From Telmatospirillum siberiense (GTDB lineage Bacteria > Pseudomonadota > Alphaproteobacteria > Rhodospirillales > Magnetospirillaceae), in the NCBI RefSeq assembly GCF_002845745.1, contig NZ_PIUM01000004.1:62001-126000 (forward strand): a stretch of DNA of 64,000 nucleotides. Direction: 5' to 3'. Positions 33,974-43,139 of this stretch are shown in pieces. The position numbers and the translations under genes were made by a program. How positions within the stretch are numbered: the first letter of the stretch is position 1; every line of letters starts with the position of its first letter. The notes below the pieces were generated by a model. That model made no database searches. It had not been told where the DNA came from and was given only the letters and a program-made list of their open reading frames with translations.

Positions 33974-34860
33974 TCGGTAACCTCCATCGCCGAGCGAATT
34001 CCGTCGGCCATCAGATTGAAACACATGGAGGTTATGAAAATCATGGCTCCCGGCAGGGCGGCGACCCATGGATTGACGTAGATGGCGCTGCGCAGCGTAT
34101 TCAGCATCAGGCCCCATTCCGGCTCGGGCGGCTTGACGCCGAGACCGAGGAAGGACAGGCCCGAGGCCAGGATCATGCTGACGCTGACCAGGCCGGTGGC
34201 GTAGACGAAGATCGGTCCCAGGACGTTGCCCAGGATATGGACCCGGATGATCGTCAGGCTGGAGGCGCCGCTCATGCGCGCCGCCTCGACATAGTCAAGC
34301 GTTCTGACCTGGGTGGTGACGCTCTCGGCGATGCGGGTGAGTTGCGGGATGAAGATGAGCGTCAGGGCCAGGATGCTGTTGGAAATGCCCTGTCCCAGGG
34401 CACCGGCGATGGCGACGGCCAGAAGCACCGAGGGGAAGGCGTAGAAGACGTCGAGCAGGCGCATGATCGCCATATTGATCCGTCCGCCGGCGTATCCGGC
34501 GAAGATGCCGACCACGCTGCCGATGACGAAGGCGATGAACACCGGCATGACGCCGATCAGGAGGGACATGCGGCCGCCGTAGGCCAGGCGGGCGATCATG
34601 TCCCGGCCCAGTTCGTCGGTTCCCAGCAGATACCCCGGCGAGCCGATCGGCAACAGGCGGCGGATCATGCTGGTCTTATAGGGGTCGGCCCCGATCAGCC
34701 ATGGGGCGAGAAGAGCGAGGAGGACGATCAGCAGCAGGATGGCGGCGCAGACCACGGTCAGCTTTTCCCGACCGATGCGGCGCAGGACGCCGACCCAATA
34801 GTTGCGTGAGGCCTGCTTGATCGAAGCGGGGACGGTGGGTTGGGTGAGGGCATTCGACAT
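33970..34860 (-). CDS. ABC transporter permease, DppC type
   Basis: A 296-residue inner-membrane permease with an N-terminal OppC_N segment (LTVVCAAILLLIVLLALLAP) and the EAA motif as EAARMSGASSLTIIRVHIL (near residue 195). Six helices are expected. ATG at 34860 follows the dppB-type gene by eight bases; the open frame upstream of this is an arginine-rich shadow of the dppB coding sequence. Confidence 0.92.
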   Translation of the reverse strand: MSNALTQPTVPASIKQASRNYWVGVLRRIGREKLTVVCAAILLLIVLLALLAPWLIGADPYKTSMIRRLLPIGSPGYLLGTDELGRDMIARLAYGGRMSLLIGVMPVFIAFVIGSVVGIFAGYAGGRINMAIMRLLDVFYAFPSVLLAVAIAGALGQGISNSILALTLIFIPQLTRIAESVTTQVRTLDYVEAARMSGASSLTIIRVHILGNVLGPIFVYATGLVSVSMILASGLSFLGLGVKPPEPEWGLMLNTLRSAIYVNPWVAALPGAMIFITSMCFNLMADGIRSAMEVTE

Positions 34861-34868
34861 GGCGGTTC

Positions 34869-35822
34869 TCAACTGCGCCGCATTCTGGGATCGATGAGCG
34901 GTTGCAGCACATCGACCATCAGATTGAGCAAAACGAAAATCAGGCAAAGGATGAGGATGGTGCCCTGCAACAGCGGCAGGTCGCGCTGGAAGATGGCCGT
35001 GTTGAGCAGGAATCCGCTGCCGGGCCAGGCGAAGACGGTTTCGACCAGGATCGAACCACCCATCAGATAACCGAGCTGGAGGCCCATGACGGCCAGCGCC
35101 GTCGGCGCCACATTCTTGACGACGTGCAGGAATACGGCGCGGTCGCTCAATCCCTTGGCCCTGAGGGCCTGGACGAAATCCTTCGACAGGGTGTCGGCGA
35201 CCAGGGCGCGAATGGTCCGGGTGACGATACCCAAGGGGATCACCATCAAGGTCGCCACCGGCAGAACGAGATAGCGGATGTGTTCGCCGTCCCACAACCA
35301 TTCCTTCGAGCCGCCGGGACCCGCGCCCATGGCCGGAAGCCAGTTGAGGCGCGTCGAGAAGATGATGGTGAGCACCATGCCCAGCCAATAATGCGGCACG
35401 CTGACGCCGACCACCGAAAGCGCGGTGGCCAGACGGTCGACGATGCCGCGATGACGGTAACCGGCGACACCCCCCAGGAGCGCGCCCAGGGCGAAGCCGA
35501 TGATGGCGGCGATCACCGCCAGCAGGATGGTGTTGCGGACCGCCGAGAGCACTTCGTCGGCCACCGGACGGCCGGTGGCGACCGAGGTGCCGAGATCGCC
35601 GGTCAGGGCGCGGCCCAGCCAGCGGACATATTGCACCGGCAGCGGTTTGTCGAAGCCATAGGCCGCTTTCAGCGCATTGACCACTTCGGCCGGGGCATCG
35701 GCCGGGACGACCGCGTTCAGCGGATCGCCCGGAGCGATGTGGACCAGCAGAAAACAGACCAGGGTGACGCTGAGCGCGATGGGAAGCGCGTAAAGGAGTC
35801 TTTTGAGGAGATAGACAAGCAT
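34869..35822 (-). CDS. ABC transporter permease, DppB type
   Basis: A 317-residue permease with six helices. The N-terminal LLYALPIALSVTLVCFLLVHIAPGDP minus ends (core LVHIAPGDP) is the family signature for the first helix and following loop, and the EAA loop appears as RAKGLSDRAVFLHVVKN. It starts two bases after the binding-protein stop, so the operon is tightly packed. Confidence 0.92.
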   Translation of the reverse strand: MLVYLLKRLLYALPIALSVTLVCFLLVHIAPGDPLNAVVPADAPAEVVNALKAAYGFDKPLPVQYVRWLGRALTGDLGTSVATGRPVADEVLSAVRNTILLAVIAAIIGFALGALLGGVAGYRHRGIVDRLATALSVVGVSVPHYWLGMVLTIIFSTRLNWLPAMGAGPGGSKEWLWDGEHIRYLVLPVATLMVIPLGIVTRTIRALVADTLSKDFVQALRAKGLSDRAVFLHVVKNVAPTALAVMGLQLGYLMGGSILVETVFAWPGSGFLLNTAIFQRDLPLLQGTILILCLIFVLLNLMVDVLQPLIDPRMRRS

Positions 35823-35824
35823 GC

Positions 35825-37438
35825 TTATCGCATTCCGATGGTGGTCAGATCCTGGAACCAGGATTGGGCCTGAATGAAGTCTTTGACCTTGGGCGACAGG
35901 CCGTGCGGATTGACGTCATGGACCACCCAGAGCATCAGGGCCTCGTCGACCATCTTCTGATGCACCTTGGCGAGATATTGGTCCTGCAGCCTGGTGTCGA
36001 AGGTGACCCGCGTCTTGGCCAGCAGATCGTCGACCTCGGCGTCGGCGTAGTTGCCCCAGTTGACGCCGTTGGGCGCGACGTAACGGCTGTCGACGAAGCG
36101 GGTCAGGGCATAGAAGGGGTCCGACGTCACATAGCCCAGGTTGATGGCGGTGATGCCCTTGCCCAGATTCATGTCGGCCTTGGCGCCGTTGCGCCAATGC
36201 AGATAGAGCGTCTCCAGTTCGACCACCTCGAAGTCGACCTGAATGCCGATTTCCGCCAGGCTTTGCTGAACGAATTCATTCATCGGCAGGGAAAGCATCT
36301 GGCCGGTGCCGCCCTGGGCGATGATGACCCTGGTCTTGAGGGGTTTCTCCTTCGAATAGCCGGCCTCCTTCATCAATTTTTTCGCCGTCTCCAGGTCGTA
36401 TTTGATGTCGAAGGTGGGCTTTCCGAACCAGGGCGAGGTCGGATCGAGCTGGCCCTTGGCCGGCTTGGCGAGGCCGTTCATCAGGGCGACGACGGCGTCG
36501 CGGTCGATGGCGAGATTGGCCGCCTTGCGCACGCGGATGTCCGTCCAGGGCGAGCCCGGCAGCAGGCTGAAATGATAGGGCCAGACATGCGGCGTGACAT
36601 TGCTGACCACCAAGAATCCTGCGCTTTTGAGCTGCGGCAAGGTGTCGGGAGCCGGTGATTCGATCAGGTCCACTTGTCCGTTCAGCAAGGCGTTGGTCCG
36701 GGTGACGGCATCGGGAATGGGAATCAGGACGATGCGGTCGGTCTTGGCCAGGCGGGTCTTATCCCAATAATCCGGATTGCGGACCAGGTCGGCCCGCTCG
36801 CGCGGCACCAGCTTGTCCAGCTTGAAGGGGCCGGTGCCGGACGGCTGATTGGCGAATTTGTTCCAATCCCGGCCCAGAGCCTCGAACTGCGCCGGGCTCG
36901 AGATGAGAAACCAGGGGAGCTGATAGGGAAAGAGGGTGTCGACTTCCTTGACGGTGATTTCGACGGTGTCGTCGCTGATCTTGCGGTAGCTGGCGATCGA
37001 CGGGATGCGCGGGCGGACCTGCGCGCTCTGCTTGGCGTCGAATTGCGGGGATTTGTCGTTCAGGACCTTGTCGAGATTCCAAATCACCGCATCGGCGTTG
37101 AAGGCCGAGCCGTCATGGAATTTTACGCCGTGACGCAAGGTGAACAGCCATTTCGTGGCGTCCTTGGCATCGGGTTTCCACTCGGTTGCCAGGCCCGGCA
37201 CCAGCTTGCCGGGGCGGTCGGCGACATTGGCTTCCCAGGCGACCAGCGGGTCGTAAAGGGTGTGGCCGGTGAATTGATAGGCGCCCGCCCCACGGTCCGG
37301 CTGGCCGGTGGTCAGCGGGATGTCGGCCATCGAAATACCGTATCGCGCGACGGTTTCCGCATTCGCCGGCAAACTCGCCAGAATGAGGAGGCCGATCCCG
37401 CCGAGGCGACGGAGCATTCGTGAGGGGTGCGGGGGCAT
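35825..37438 (-). CDS. Peptide/opine-type ABC transporter substrate-binding protein (copy 2)
   Basis: A 537-residue SBP_bac_5 protein heading the operon. Signal peptide LGGIGLLILASLPANA, then LTTGQPDRGAGAYQFTGHTL and FTLRHGVKFHDGSAFNADAV. It is paralogous to copy 1 downstream. The ATG at 37438 has GGAGAATG upstream. As first gene it should be the most abundant product. The promoter region contains a 22-bp near-palindrome at 37613. Confidence 0.9.
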   Translation of the reverse strand: MPPHPSRMLRRLGGIGLLILASLPANAETVARYGISMADIPLTTGQPDRGAGAYQFTGHTLYDPLVAWEANVADRPGKLVPGLATEWKPDAKDATKWLFTLRHGVKFHDGSAFNADAVIWNLDKVLNDKSPQFDAKQSAQVRPRIPSIASYRKISDDTVEITVKEVDTLFPYQLPWFLISSPAQFEALGRDWNKFANQPSGTGPFKLDKLVPRERADLVRNPDYWDKTRLAKTDRIVLIPIPDAVTRTNALLNGQVDLIESPAPDTLPQLKSAGFLVVSNVTPHVWPYHFSLLPGSPWTDIRVRKAANLAIDRDAVVALMNGLAKPAKGQLDPTSPWFGKPTFDIKYDLETAKKLMKEAGYSKEKPLKTRVIIAQGGTGQMLSLPMNEFVQQSLAEIGIQVDFEVVELETLYLHWRNGAKADMNLGKGITAINLGYVTSDPFYALTRFVDSRYVAPNGVNWGNYADAEVDDLLAKTRVTFDTRLQDQYLAKVHQKMVDEALMLWVVHDVNPHGLSPKVKDFIQAQSWFQDLTTIGMR

Positions 37439-37911
37439 CAAACATTCTCCTGGGGCGAAGTCTCGGCGGCGTATCAAACCGGGCAGGATCGCTGCCGGCA
37501 GGCGATTGAGTGCAAAAGCGATGCCAGGGAACGGGACTGTGCGTGATGCGCACTCTTTCTGACGAGTGGAGCGCAGCGCCGGTGGGAGGTGATGGAAAAA
37601 AGCTCAAAAATTAGGCAGATATTGATATATGCCTATGTCTTGAGCGATATCTCTTTTGGCAAGAGTATTGAAACTCAAGGACTTCCTCCGCAGTCGATTT
37701 TTTCAAGGATCTTGCCGTATACACGTCCCGGGCTGAGGTCTCCCGGTATTCGTAGGTGTTAAATTTTTATATTTTTCTATCATAAATTATTGCCAGTCAT
37801 TGATACCCTCCTCAAACGGGGATAGCCCGAGCTTGGGAAAAGAAGAAAAGTGGGCGGGAGCGCAGGGTTTAAAAAAAGACGGTCGACGGCGTCGGGGGCG
37901 AGGAGAGCGAT
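37439..37911. promoter_or_regulatory. Divergent promoter region of the ABC/amidase operon and a chemoreceptor gene
   Basis: A 473-bp non-coding space. It holds a near-perfect 22-bp palindrome at 37613-37634 (AGGCA...TGCCT arms with inner ATAT repeats) and a 15-bp palindrome at 37539-37553 (GTGCGTGATGCGCAC). Either is a plausible operator for the leftward operon, which has no regulator gene of its own. The right third is AT-rich and should hold the chemoreceptor promoter. Confidence 0.45.
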
Positions 37912-39618
37912 ATGATGAATTGGCGGATCGGTACGCGGATTTATGCCGTGGTTGCCATGTTGTCCCTGGTTTCCATCGTCCTGGCGGTGATTGGGCAGTG
38001 GGCCATGCAATCTTACGAACGCCACGTTCGGGATATCGTGATCGCATCGGATCGCGCCTTTATCGGCGAGCGTATCAACGGCGATATCTATGCGGTGGTG
38101 ATGGATTCCCGCGGCGTCTACATGGCGCGCTCCGCTGCCGAGGTCGAAAAGTTCGCCGTGCCCTTGCTGAAGACCCTCGATGATCTGGAAAAACAGGCTG
38201 ATGCCTGGAAAGCGCTCACCCCTGAGTCGCAAAAATCCCGGATGGCGGAATTGGATACCGAACTTCGCAGGTTTGTCGCCTTCCGCAAGGAACTGGTCCA
38301 GATCGGTCGTCAGCAGGGCAATCCGGCGGCCAGGGAGTATGGCGACAACGATCAGAACAGGGTCAATCGCCAGAAGCTGGGAAAGCAGGTGGCGGAGTTC
38401 GCCGAAGCGCACAATCGTGAGATTACCTTCCTGCGCGATGATTTGACGAAGTTTGGCCGGTGGCTGGAGATGCTTATTATGGGCGCGACCATCGCGGGCA
38501 TCATCACCGGGGTGGTCTTGTCGGTGCTGACGGTCAGGCGCTCGATCGTGGCGCCGTTTCATCGTCTGAAGGAGGCGACGATCACCCTGGCCGGGGGAGC
38601 GCTGGACGGCGTGACGCTCGATCTTGGGCGGCGTGACGAGATTGGCGAAATGGCCGCGGCGGTCGACGTGTGGCGGCGTAACGCCCTGACCCGCAGGGAA
38701 CAGGTGGCGGAGATCGAGACGGATCGGCGCGCACGGGCCGAGCGGGCCGTGCAGGTTCGGACTTTGACGCGGGAATTCGACGGTATGGCGGGGGCGACCA
38801 TCAAGGAACTGGTCGCATCGGCGAGCGCCTTGGAGAAGAGCGCCGAATCCATGGGCAATGTCGCCGAGCGGACGGCTGCGCGGGCCAACGCCGTAACCCA
38901 GGCATCCAATCTAGCGTCCGACAATGTGCAGGCGGTGAGTGTTGCGGCCGGGCAGTTGAATTCGTCGATTCGTGAAATCGCCGCCCTGGTCGAGGCCTCG
39001 CAGGACGTCGCCGAGGCGGCGACGGCCGAAGCCTCGAAGACCGACGCCCTGGTGCAAAATCTGGCCGGTTCGGCGCAGAAAATCGGCGATGTCATAAAAT
39101 TGATCGAGGATATTGCCGGGCAGACCAATCTCCTGGCCCTGAACGCCACCATCGAAGCGGCGCGGGCGGGGGCCGCCGGCAAGGGGTTTGCCGTCGTCGC
39201 CAACGAGGTAAAGCATTTGGCGACGCAGACCGCGCAGGCAACCGGCAACATCGCCTCGCAGATCGCCGAAGTGCAAACGCAGACCGTCGAGGCGGTGGCG
39301 GCTTTGGGGGAGATCTCCTCCATCATCGCCAAGGTCAAGGAATTTTCCGGCTCCATAGCCTCGGCCGTTCAGCAGCAGACGGCGGCAACCCAGGACATCG
39401 GGCGAAGCGTGCAAGGCGTGTCGGAATGTACCGGTGACGTCGCGGCCAATGCCGGCGAGGTTCTCGACGCCGCCAGCGCGGCGGACGAGGCGTCGACGGT
39501 CGTCTCGGAAGCGGCTGGCATCTTGCTCACGCGCGCCCGCTCATTGCAGGACGGAGTGCAGGGCTTTCTCAGCAAAGTGGGGGAAATTTCCAGAAAAGAC
39601 GAATCCTCGGCTTTCTAA
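37912..39618 (+). CDS. Methyl-accepting chemotaxis protein
   Basis: A 568-residue chemoreceptor: first membrane helix at about 12-32, a helical periplasmic sensor domain (about 35-180), second helix at about 183-205, HAMP (about 207-260), and a C-terminal signalling domain whose tip reads [20 protein letters not shown], the conserved CheA/CheW contact. No C-terminal CheR-tether pentapeptide. GAGGAGAG lies six bases before the ATG. It is divergent from the ABC/amidase operon, so it might sense the same compound, though this is only positional inference. Confidence 0.93.
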   Translation: MMNWRIGTRIYAVVAMLSLVSIVLAVIGQWAMQSYERHVRDIVIASDRAFIGERINGDIYAVVMDSRGVYMARSAAEVEKFAVPLLKTLDDLEKQADAWKALTPESQKSRMAELDTELRRFVAFRKELVQIGRQQGNPAAREYGDNDQNRVNRQKLGKQVAEFAEAHNREITFLRDDLTKFGRWLEMLIMGATIAGIITGVVLSVLTVRRSIVAPFHRLKEATITLAGGALDGVTLDLGRRDEIGEMAAAVDVWRRNALTRREQVAEIETDRRARAERAVQVRTLTREFDGMAGATIKELVASASALEKSAESMGNVAERTAARANAVTQASNLASDNVQAVSVAAGQLNSSIREIAALVEASQDVAEAATAEASKTDALVQNLAGSAQKIGDVIKLIEDIAGQTNLLALNATIEAARAGAAGKGFAVVANEVKHLATQTAQATGNIASQIAEVQTQTVEAVAALGEISSIIAKVKEFSGSIASAVQQQTAATQDIGRSVQGVSECTGDVAANAGEVLDAASAADEASTVVSEAAGILLTRARSLQDGVQGFLSKVGEISRKDESSAF

Positions 39619-39762
39619 TGGGATGGATAATCAGAATGACGTATTTTTCAATTTCTATTTTTACGAGATTTTTTTCGCTTAACTTATATCAACGGTGAGT
39701 TGATCAATATTTAAACATATGAGTGCCTTGAATATGAATGTCTTTTCTTCTTTTACTTTGTA

Positions 39763-39778
39763 ACAATACGGGTATTGT
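39763..39778. promoter_or_regulatory. Perfect inverted repeat upstream of the second chemoreceptor
   Basis: ACAATAC and GTATTGT arms around GG form a 16-bp inverted repeat in an AT-rich 217-bp space, 57 bp before the start codon. Candidate operator or short hairpin. Confidence 0.35.
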
Positions 39779-39835
39779 GCGGTCTGCGTGGATTTTCATA
39801 CACGAGTCAAAGGGCTGGGTGAAGGGAGCCTGAAG

Positions 39836-41521
39836 ATGCTTTCGAACATGAAAACGCAGCATAAGCTACTATCCTTGGTTGCTGTCATGCTGGCGTTTAC
39901 CGTAGCTATTACCCTGTTGGGTCTTCATGGTATGCGCGTAATGCGTGAAGGGCTGCGAACCGTTTACGAAGAAGCCATGGTGCCGATGGTCCAGTTGGAT
40001 GCGACGATGGATGGCCTCAATCGTATCCGCTACTTCAATCTTCTCGACATCGTTTCGGAGAAAAACGATCCCATTCGGGCCGATAGCGCGGGCCGTATCG
40101 CGGATTATCAGAAAATCGCGACGAAACAATGGACGACCTATTTCGGAACGGTTTCGGAAGGGCGTGAAAAGTCGATCGCGGACCGGATCAACCAGTCGAT
40201 GTCGGAATATTTCCGGCTGGTCGATGAAGCCCATCGCTTGGCCGAACTGGGCGAGCGCGAGAGGGCCACGGTCATTTCCTCGGTCGACAGCCGCAAGATC
40301 TTTCTGGTTTTGTCCCAGGATCTGCGAGATTTGATCGCCATGCAGGACAAGGAGGGCAAGGCGCAATATGAAAAAGCCCTCGACGTTTATCAACAGACCT
40401 TCACCGAAAATCTGATAGCCCTCATCGCCGGTCTCACCGGCGCTTGCCTGTTCGCCTTCGTCATCGGCCGCTCGATCGTCGCTCCCATTGGCGGCATCAC
40501 CAGGGTGATGATGGCCCTTTCGGGCGGTGAGCGGCTGATCGACGTGCCCTTTACCGAAGGCCGGAACGAGATCGCCGACATGGCGCGCTCGGTGCAGGTG
40601 TTCAAGGACGGTTTGATCAAGGCGGAAAAACTCGAGGTCGAAGCCAAGGAAAAACTGCGGCAGGACATGGAGAGGGCGAAGCAACGCGAGATTCTGACGC
40701 AGTCCTTCGATCAGGAGGTCTCCTCGCTCCTCGAATCGGTGGGGGGGACCGTCGAACAGGTCCACGACACCTCGGACAAGCTCAGCGACGCGGCCAGTGC
40801 CTCCAGCGCGCAGAGCACCCGCGTCGCTTCGGCCGCCGAGGAAGCCTCGGCCAATGTCCAGACGGTCGCCTCCGCCACCGAGGAATTGAGCGCGTCGACC
40901 AGGGAAATCAGCAGCCAGGTGACAGACACCTCCCGTATATCGCAGGAGGCGGTGGTCGAGATTTCGGCCGCATCGGAAACAGTCGAGGCGCTTCGCCAGT
41001 CGGCCGAGAAGATCGGCGATATCGTCAAGCTGATCGAGGATATCGCCGGACAGACCAATCTGCTGGCGCTGAATGCCACGATCGAGGCGGCGCGCGCCGG
41101 AGAAGCCGGAAAAGGATTTGCCGTCGTCGCCAACGAGGTCAAGAACCTGGCGACGCAGACGGCCAAGGCCACCGGCGAGATTCAGGAGCAGATCGGCTCG
41201 GTCCAGGTGTCGACCAGGGAAGCCGTTACCGCCATCGATCGGGTCCGCGCCACCATCAGCCGGGTTGACCAGGTGGTTACCTCGATCGCCAGTGCCGTTG
41301 AGGAACAGAACGCCGCAACCCAGGAAATCTCGCGGAACGTCCACGAGGTGTCGGCGGCCAACGGAGAGGTCAGCCACAGCATCGTCGACGTTTCCCGCGC
41401 CGCCCAGGCGACCGGCGACATGGCCGGTGAAATGCGGGACGCCGCCAACGGATTGAAACAGGAAGCCAGCGGCCTGCGGGACAGCGTGGCCGACTTTCTG
41501 TCCAAGATGCGGGCGGTCTGA
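39836..41521 (+). CDS. Methyl-accepting chemotaxis protein with four-helix-bundle sensor
   Basis: A 561-residue chemoreceptor. Membrane helices at about 13-33 and 190-212 enclose a helical sensor resembling the 4HB_MCP type ([20 protein letters not shown]). HAMP follows, then the signalling domain with [20 protein letters not shown], identical at its tip to the preceding receptor. ATG at 39836 follows GAAGGGAG. A 217-bp AT-rich space separates the two receptor genes, so they probably have separate promoters. Confidence 0.93.
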   Translation: MLSNMKTQHKLLSLVAVMLAFTVAITLLGLHGMRVMREGLRTVYEEAMVPMVQLDATMDGLNRIRYFNLLDIVSEKNDPIRADSAGRIADYQKIATKQWTTYFGTVSEGREKSIADRINQSMSEYFRLVDEAHRLAELGERERATVISSVDSRKIFLVLSQDLRDLIAMQDKEGKAQYEKALDVYQQTFTENLIALIAGLTGACLFAFVIGRSIVAPIGGITRVMMALSGGERLIDVPFTEGRNEIADMARSVQVFKDGLIKAEKLEVEAKEKLRQDMERAKQREILTQSFDQEVSSLLESVGGTVEQVHDTSDKLSDAASASSAQSTRVASAAEEASANVQTVASATEELSASTREISSQVTDTSRISQEAVVEISAASETVEALRQSAEKIGDIVKLIEDIAGQTNLLALNATIEAARAGEAGKGFAVVANEVKNLATQTAKATGEIQEQIGSVQVSTREAVTAIDRVRATISRVDQVVTSIASAVEEQNAATQEISRNVHEVSAANGEVSHSIVDVSRAAQATGDMAGEMRDAANGLKQEASGLRDSVADFLSKMRAV

Positions 41522-41549
41522 GGAGGGGCCCGGCGTTCGCGGGCCAAAG

Positions 41550-41581
41550 GGCGAAGCAATCCGGAAGAGGATTGCTTCGCC
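41550..41581. terminator. Bidirectional hairpin between the chemoreceptor and otnI
   Basis: Perfect 13-bp arms GGCGAAGCAATCC (41550-41562) and GGATTGCTTCGCC (41569-41581) with a 6-nt loop, between two convergent genes. No strong T-tract. Confidence 0.6.
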
Positions 41582-41619
41582 GCCCGTCCGCCCGTTGCCG
41601 GCGTCTGGTCGCTTCCGTT

Positions 41620-42399
41620 CTATCGGGTTAGCCGCTCCAACCAACCCAAACCATCCTCGGTACGTCCACGCGGACGATATTCGCAGCCCACCCACCCTTG
41701 ATAGCCAAGCTCATCGAGAAGACCGAACAGATAGCGGTAGTTCAGCTCCCCTTCGTCCGGTTCATGGCGGTCAGGCGCGCCGGCGATCTGGATGTGGCCG
41801 ATCTGCTCGATATATTTGCGGATCTTGACCGCCACATCCCCCTCGGTCACCTGCACATGGTAGAAATCCATCTGAACCTTGAGATTGGGTTCGCCGACTT
41901 CTTCGCGGATGGCGTGGGCCTGGGCCTGGTTGTTGAGGAAGAAGCCGGGCATGTCGCGCGGGTTGAGCGGTTCGATAAGAAGGGTGAGGCCTTCCTTGGC
42001 CAATTGCCGCGCGGCGTAGCGCAGGTTGCGGACGAAAACCTCATGATGCAGGGCCGGATCGGCTCCTGCCGGCGGATATCCGGCCATGGCCAGGATGCGC
42101 GGAGTGCCGAGGGCCTTCGCATAGATCAGCGCGGTGGCGACATTCTCATGGAATTCCTCCTCGCGGCCGGGCAGGGAGGTGATGCCCCATTCCTTCGCGG
42201 CGACGTTTCCCGGCGGCATGTTGAACAACTGGTTCGTCAGCCGGTTGGATTTCAGCCAGCCGGCGACCTCCTCGGGCGGGTAATCATACGGAAAAAGAAA
42301 TTCCACGGCGTTGAAACCCGCCTTGGCGGCGTTCACGAAACGCTCGGGAAAGGGGACCTCATTGAACATCATCGACAGATTGGCGGCGAACTTGGGCAT
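41620..42399 (-). CDS. otnI: 2-oxo-tetronate isomerase (hydroxypyruvate isomerase family)
   Basis: A 259-residue TIM-barrel isomerase of the Hyi/OtnI family. It opens MPKFAANLSMMFNEVPFPER, the family hallmark, and has the metal-ligand stretches LLIEPLNPRDMPGF and QMDFYHVQ. With OtnK and OtnC directly upstream it should convert 2-oxo-tetronate to 3-oxo-tetronate in L-threonate/D-erythronate breakdown, as defined for the Otn pathway. It is the last gene of the leftward otnK-otnC-otnI run. Hydroxypyruvate isomerase activity is the main alternative, made less likely by context. Confidence 0.88.
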   Translation of the reverse strand: MPKFAANLSMMFNEVPFPERFVNAAKAGFNAVEFLFPYDYPPEEVAGWLKSNRLTNQLFNMPPGNVAAKEWGITSLPGREEEFHENVATALIYAKALGTPRILAMAGYPPAGADPALHHEVFVRNLRYAARQLAKEGLTLLIEPLNPRDMPGFFLNNQAQAHAIREEVGEPNLKVQMDFYHVQVTEGDVAVKIRKYIEQIGHIQIAGAPDRHEPDEGELNYRYLFGLLDELGYQGWVGCEYRPRGRTEDGLGWLERLTR

Positions 42400-42418
42400 G
42401 GCTATTCGTTTCCTCGTC

Positions 42419-42436
42419 CTAGTGGTGAAAATCTGA
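42419..42436. repeat. Copy 2 of the 18-bp CTAG-ended repeat
   Basis: CTAGTGGTGAAAATCTGA, inside the 77-bp space between otnC and otnI. It differs by one base from each of the copies at 27001 (minus strand) and 46571. Confidence 0.6.
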
Positions 42437-42476
42437 TTACGCTTCTATTTCAATAAAGTAGAGGGCGATTCAGACT

Positions 42477-43139
42477 TTAGAGTTCCAGTTTGAACGTTGT
42501 TTTCAGGTCTTCTATCTGCAGGTCCGTCAACGGCCGGGTGGGAAGACCCTGCAGCAGCAGGAACAGTTTGGCTGTCTCTTCCAGTTCCTCCATGGCGTAA
42601 ACCGCCGCCTCAAGGGAGACGCCTGAAACCACCGGTCCGTGATTGGCGAGCAGAACGGCGCTGTGTTTGCCCGCGAGCCCGCGGATCGCGCCACCCAGCG
42701 CCGGGTCGCCGGGCCGATGATAGGGAATGAGCGGCAGTCGGCCGATTTTCATGACGAAATAAGGGGTCAGTGGCGGCAGACAGTCATGACAGTCCAACCC
42801 ATGCATGCAGGAAACGGCGGCGGAGTGCGTCGAATGCAAATGGACGATGGCGCCGCTGCCGCTTCGTTCCTCATACATGGCCCGGTGCAGGGGGGCCTCC
42901 TTGGAGGGAGGGTCTCCCGCAATCAGGCGGCCGGTCCAATCCAGTTTGGCGATCCGGGCCGGATCGAGGCGACCCAGACAGACATTTGTCGGAGAGAGCA
43001 GCCAGCCATCGTCGAGGCGCACGCTGATATTGCCGCTGCTGCCGGCGGTCAGTCCTCGTTCGAAGATGGACCGGCCGAACTCGACGATTTGTTCGCGCAA
43101 CCGGTTTTCATCGCGTTTCGTGGCGGGCGAGGCGCTCAT
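42477..43139 (-). CDS. otnC: 3-oxo-tetronate 4-phosphate decarboxylase (class II aldolase family)
   Basis: A 220-residue class II aldolase/adducin-family enzyme. The metal-binding histidines are in HLHSTHSAAV (about residues 98-107) and near NHGPVV. NISVRL and the LTAGSSGN stretch form the phosphate-binding loop. It overlaps the otnK stop by four bases. In the Otn pathway it decarboxylates 3-oxo-tetronate 4-phosphate to dihydroxyacetone phosphate and CO2. Fuculose-phosphate aldolase is the wider family name, but the OtnK/OtnI neighbours fix the likely role. Confidence 0.88.
   Translation of the reverse strand: MSASPATKRDENRLREQIVEFGRSIFERGLTAGSSGNISVRLDDGWLLSPTNVCLGRLDPARIAKLDWTGRLIAGDPPSKEAPLHRAMYEERSGSGAIVHLHSTHSAAVSCMHGLDCHDCLPPLTPYFVMKIGRLPLIPYHRPGDPALGGAIRGLAGKHSAVLLANHGPVVSGVSLEAAVYAMEELEETAKLFLLLQGLPTRPLTDLQIEDLKTTFKLEL

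Noticed and set aside
37657-37671. Possible sigma-54 promoter TGGCAAG-N4-TTGA
   Set aside because: The -12 element lacks the required GC, and no sigma-54 activator is nearby.
39869-41695. 608-residue open frame on the minus strand
   Set aside because: Antisense of the second chemoreceptor; composition is low-complexity Gly/Asp/Arg and no domain is recognisable.
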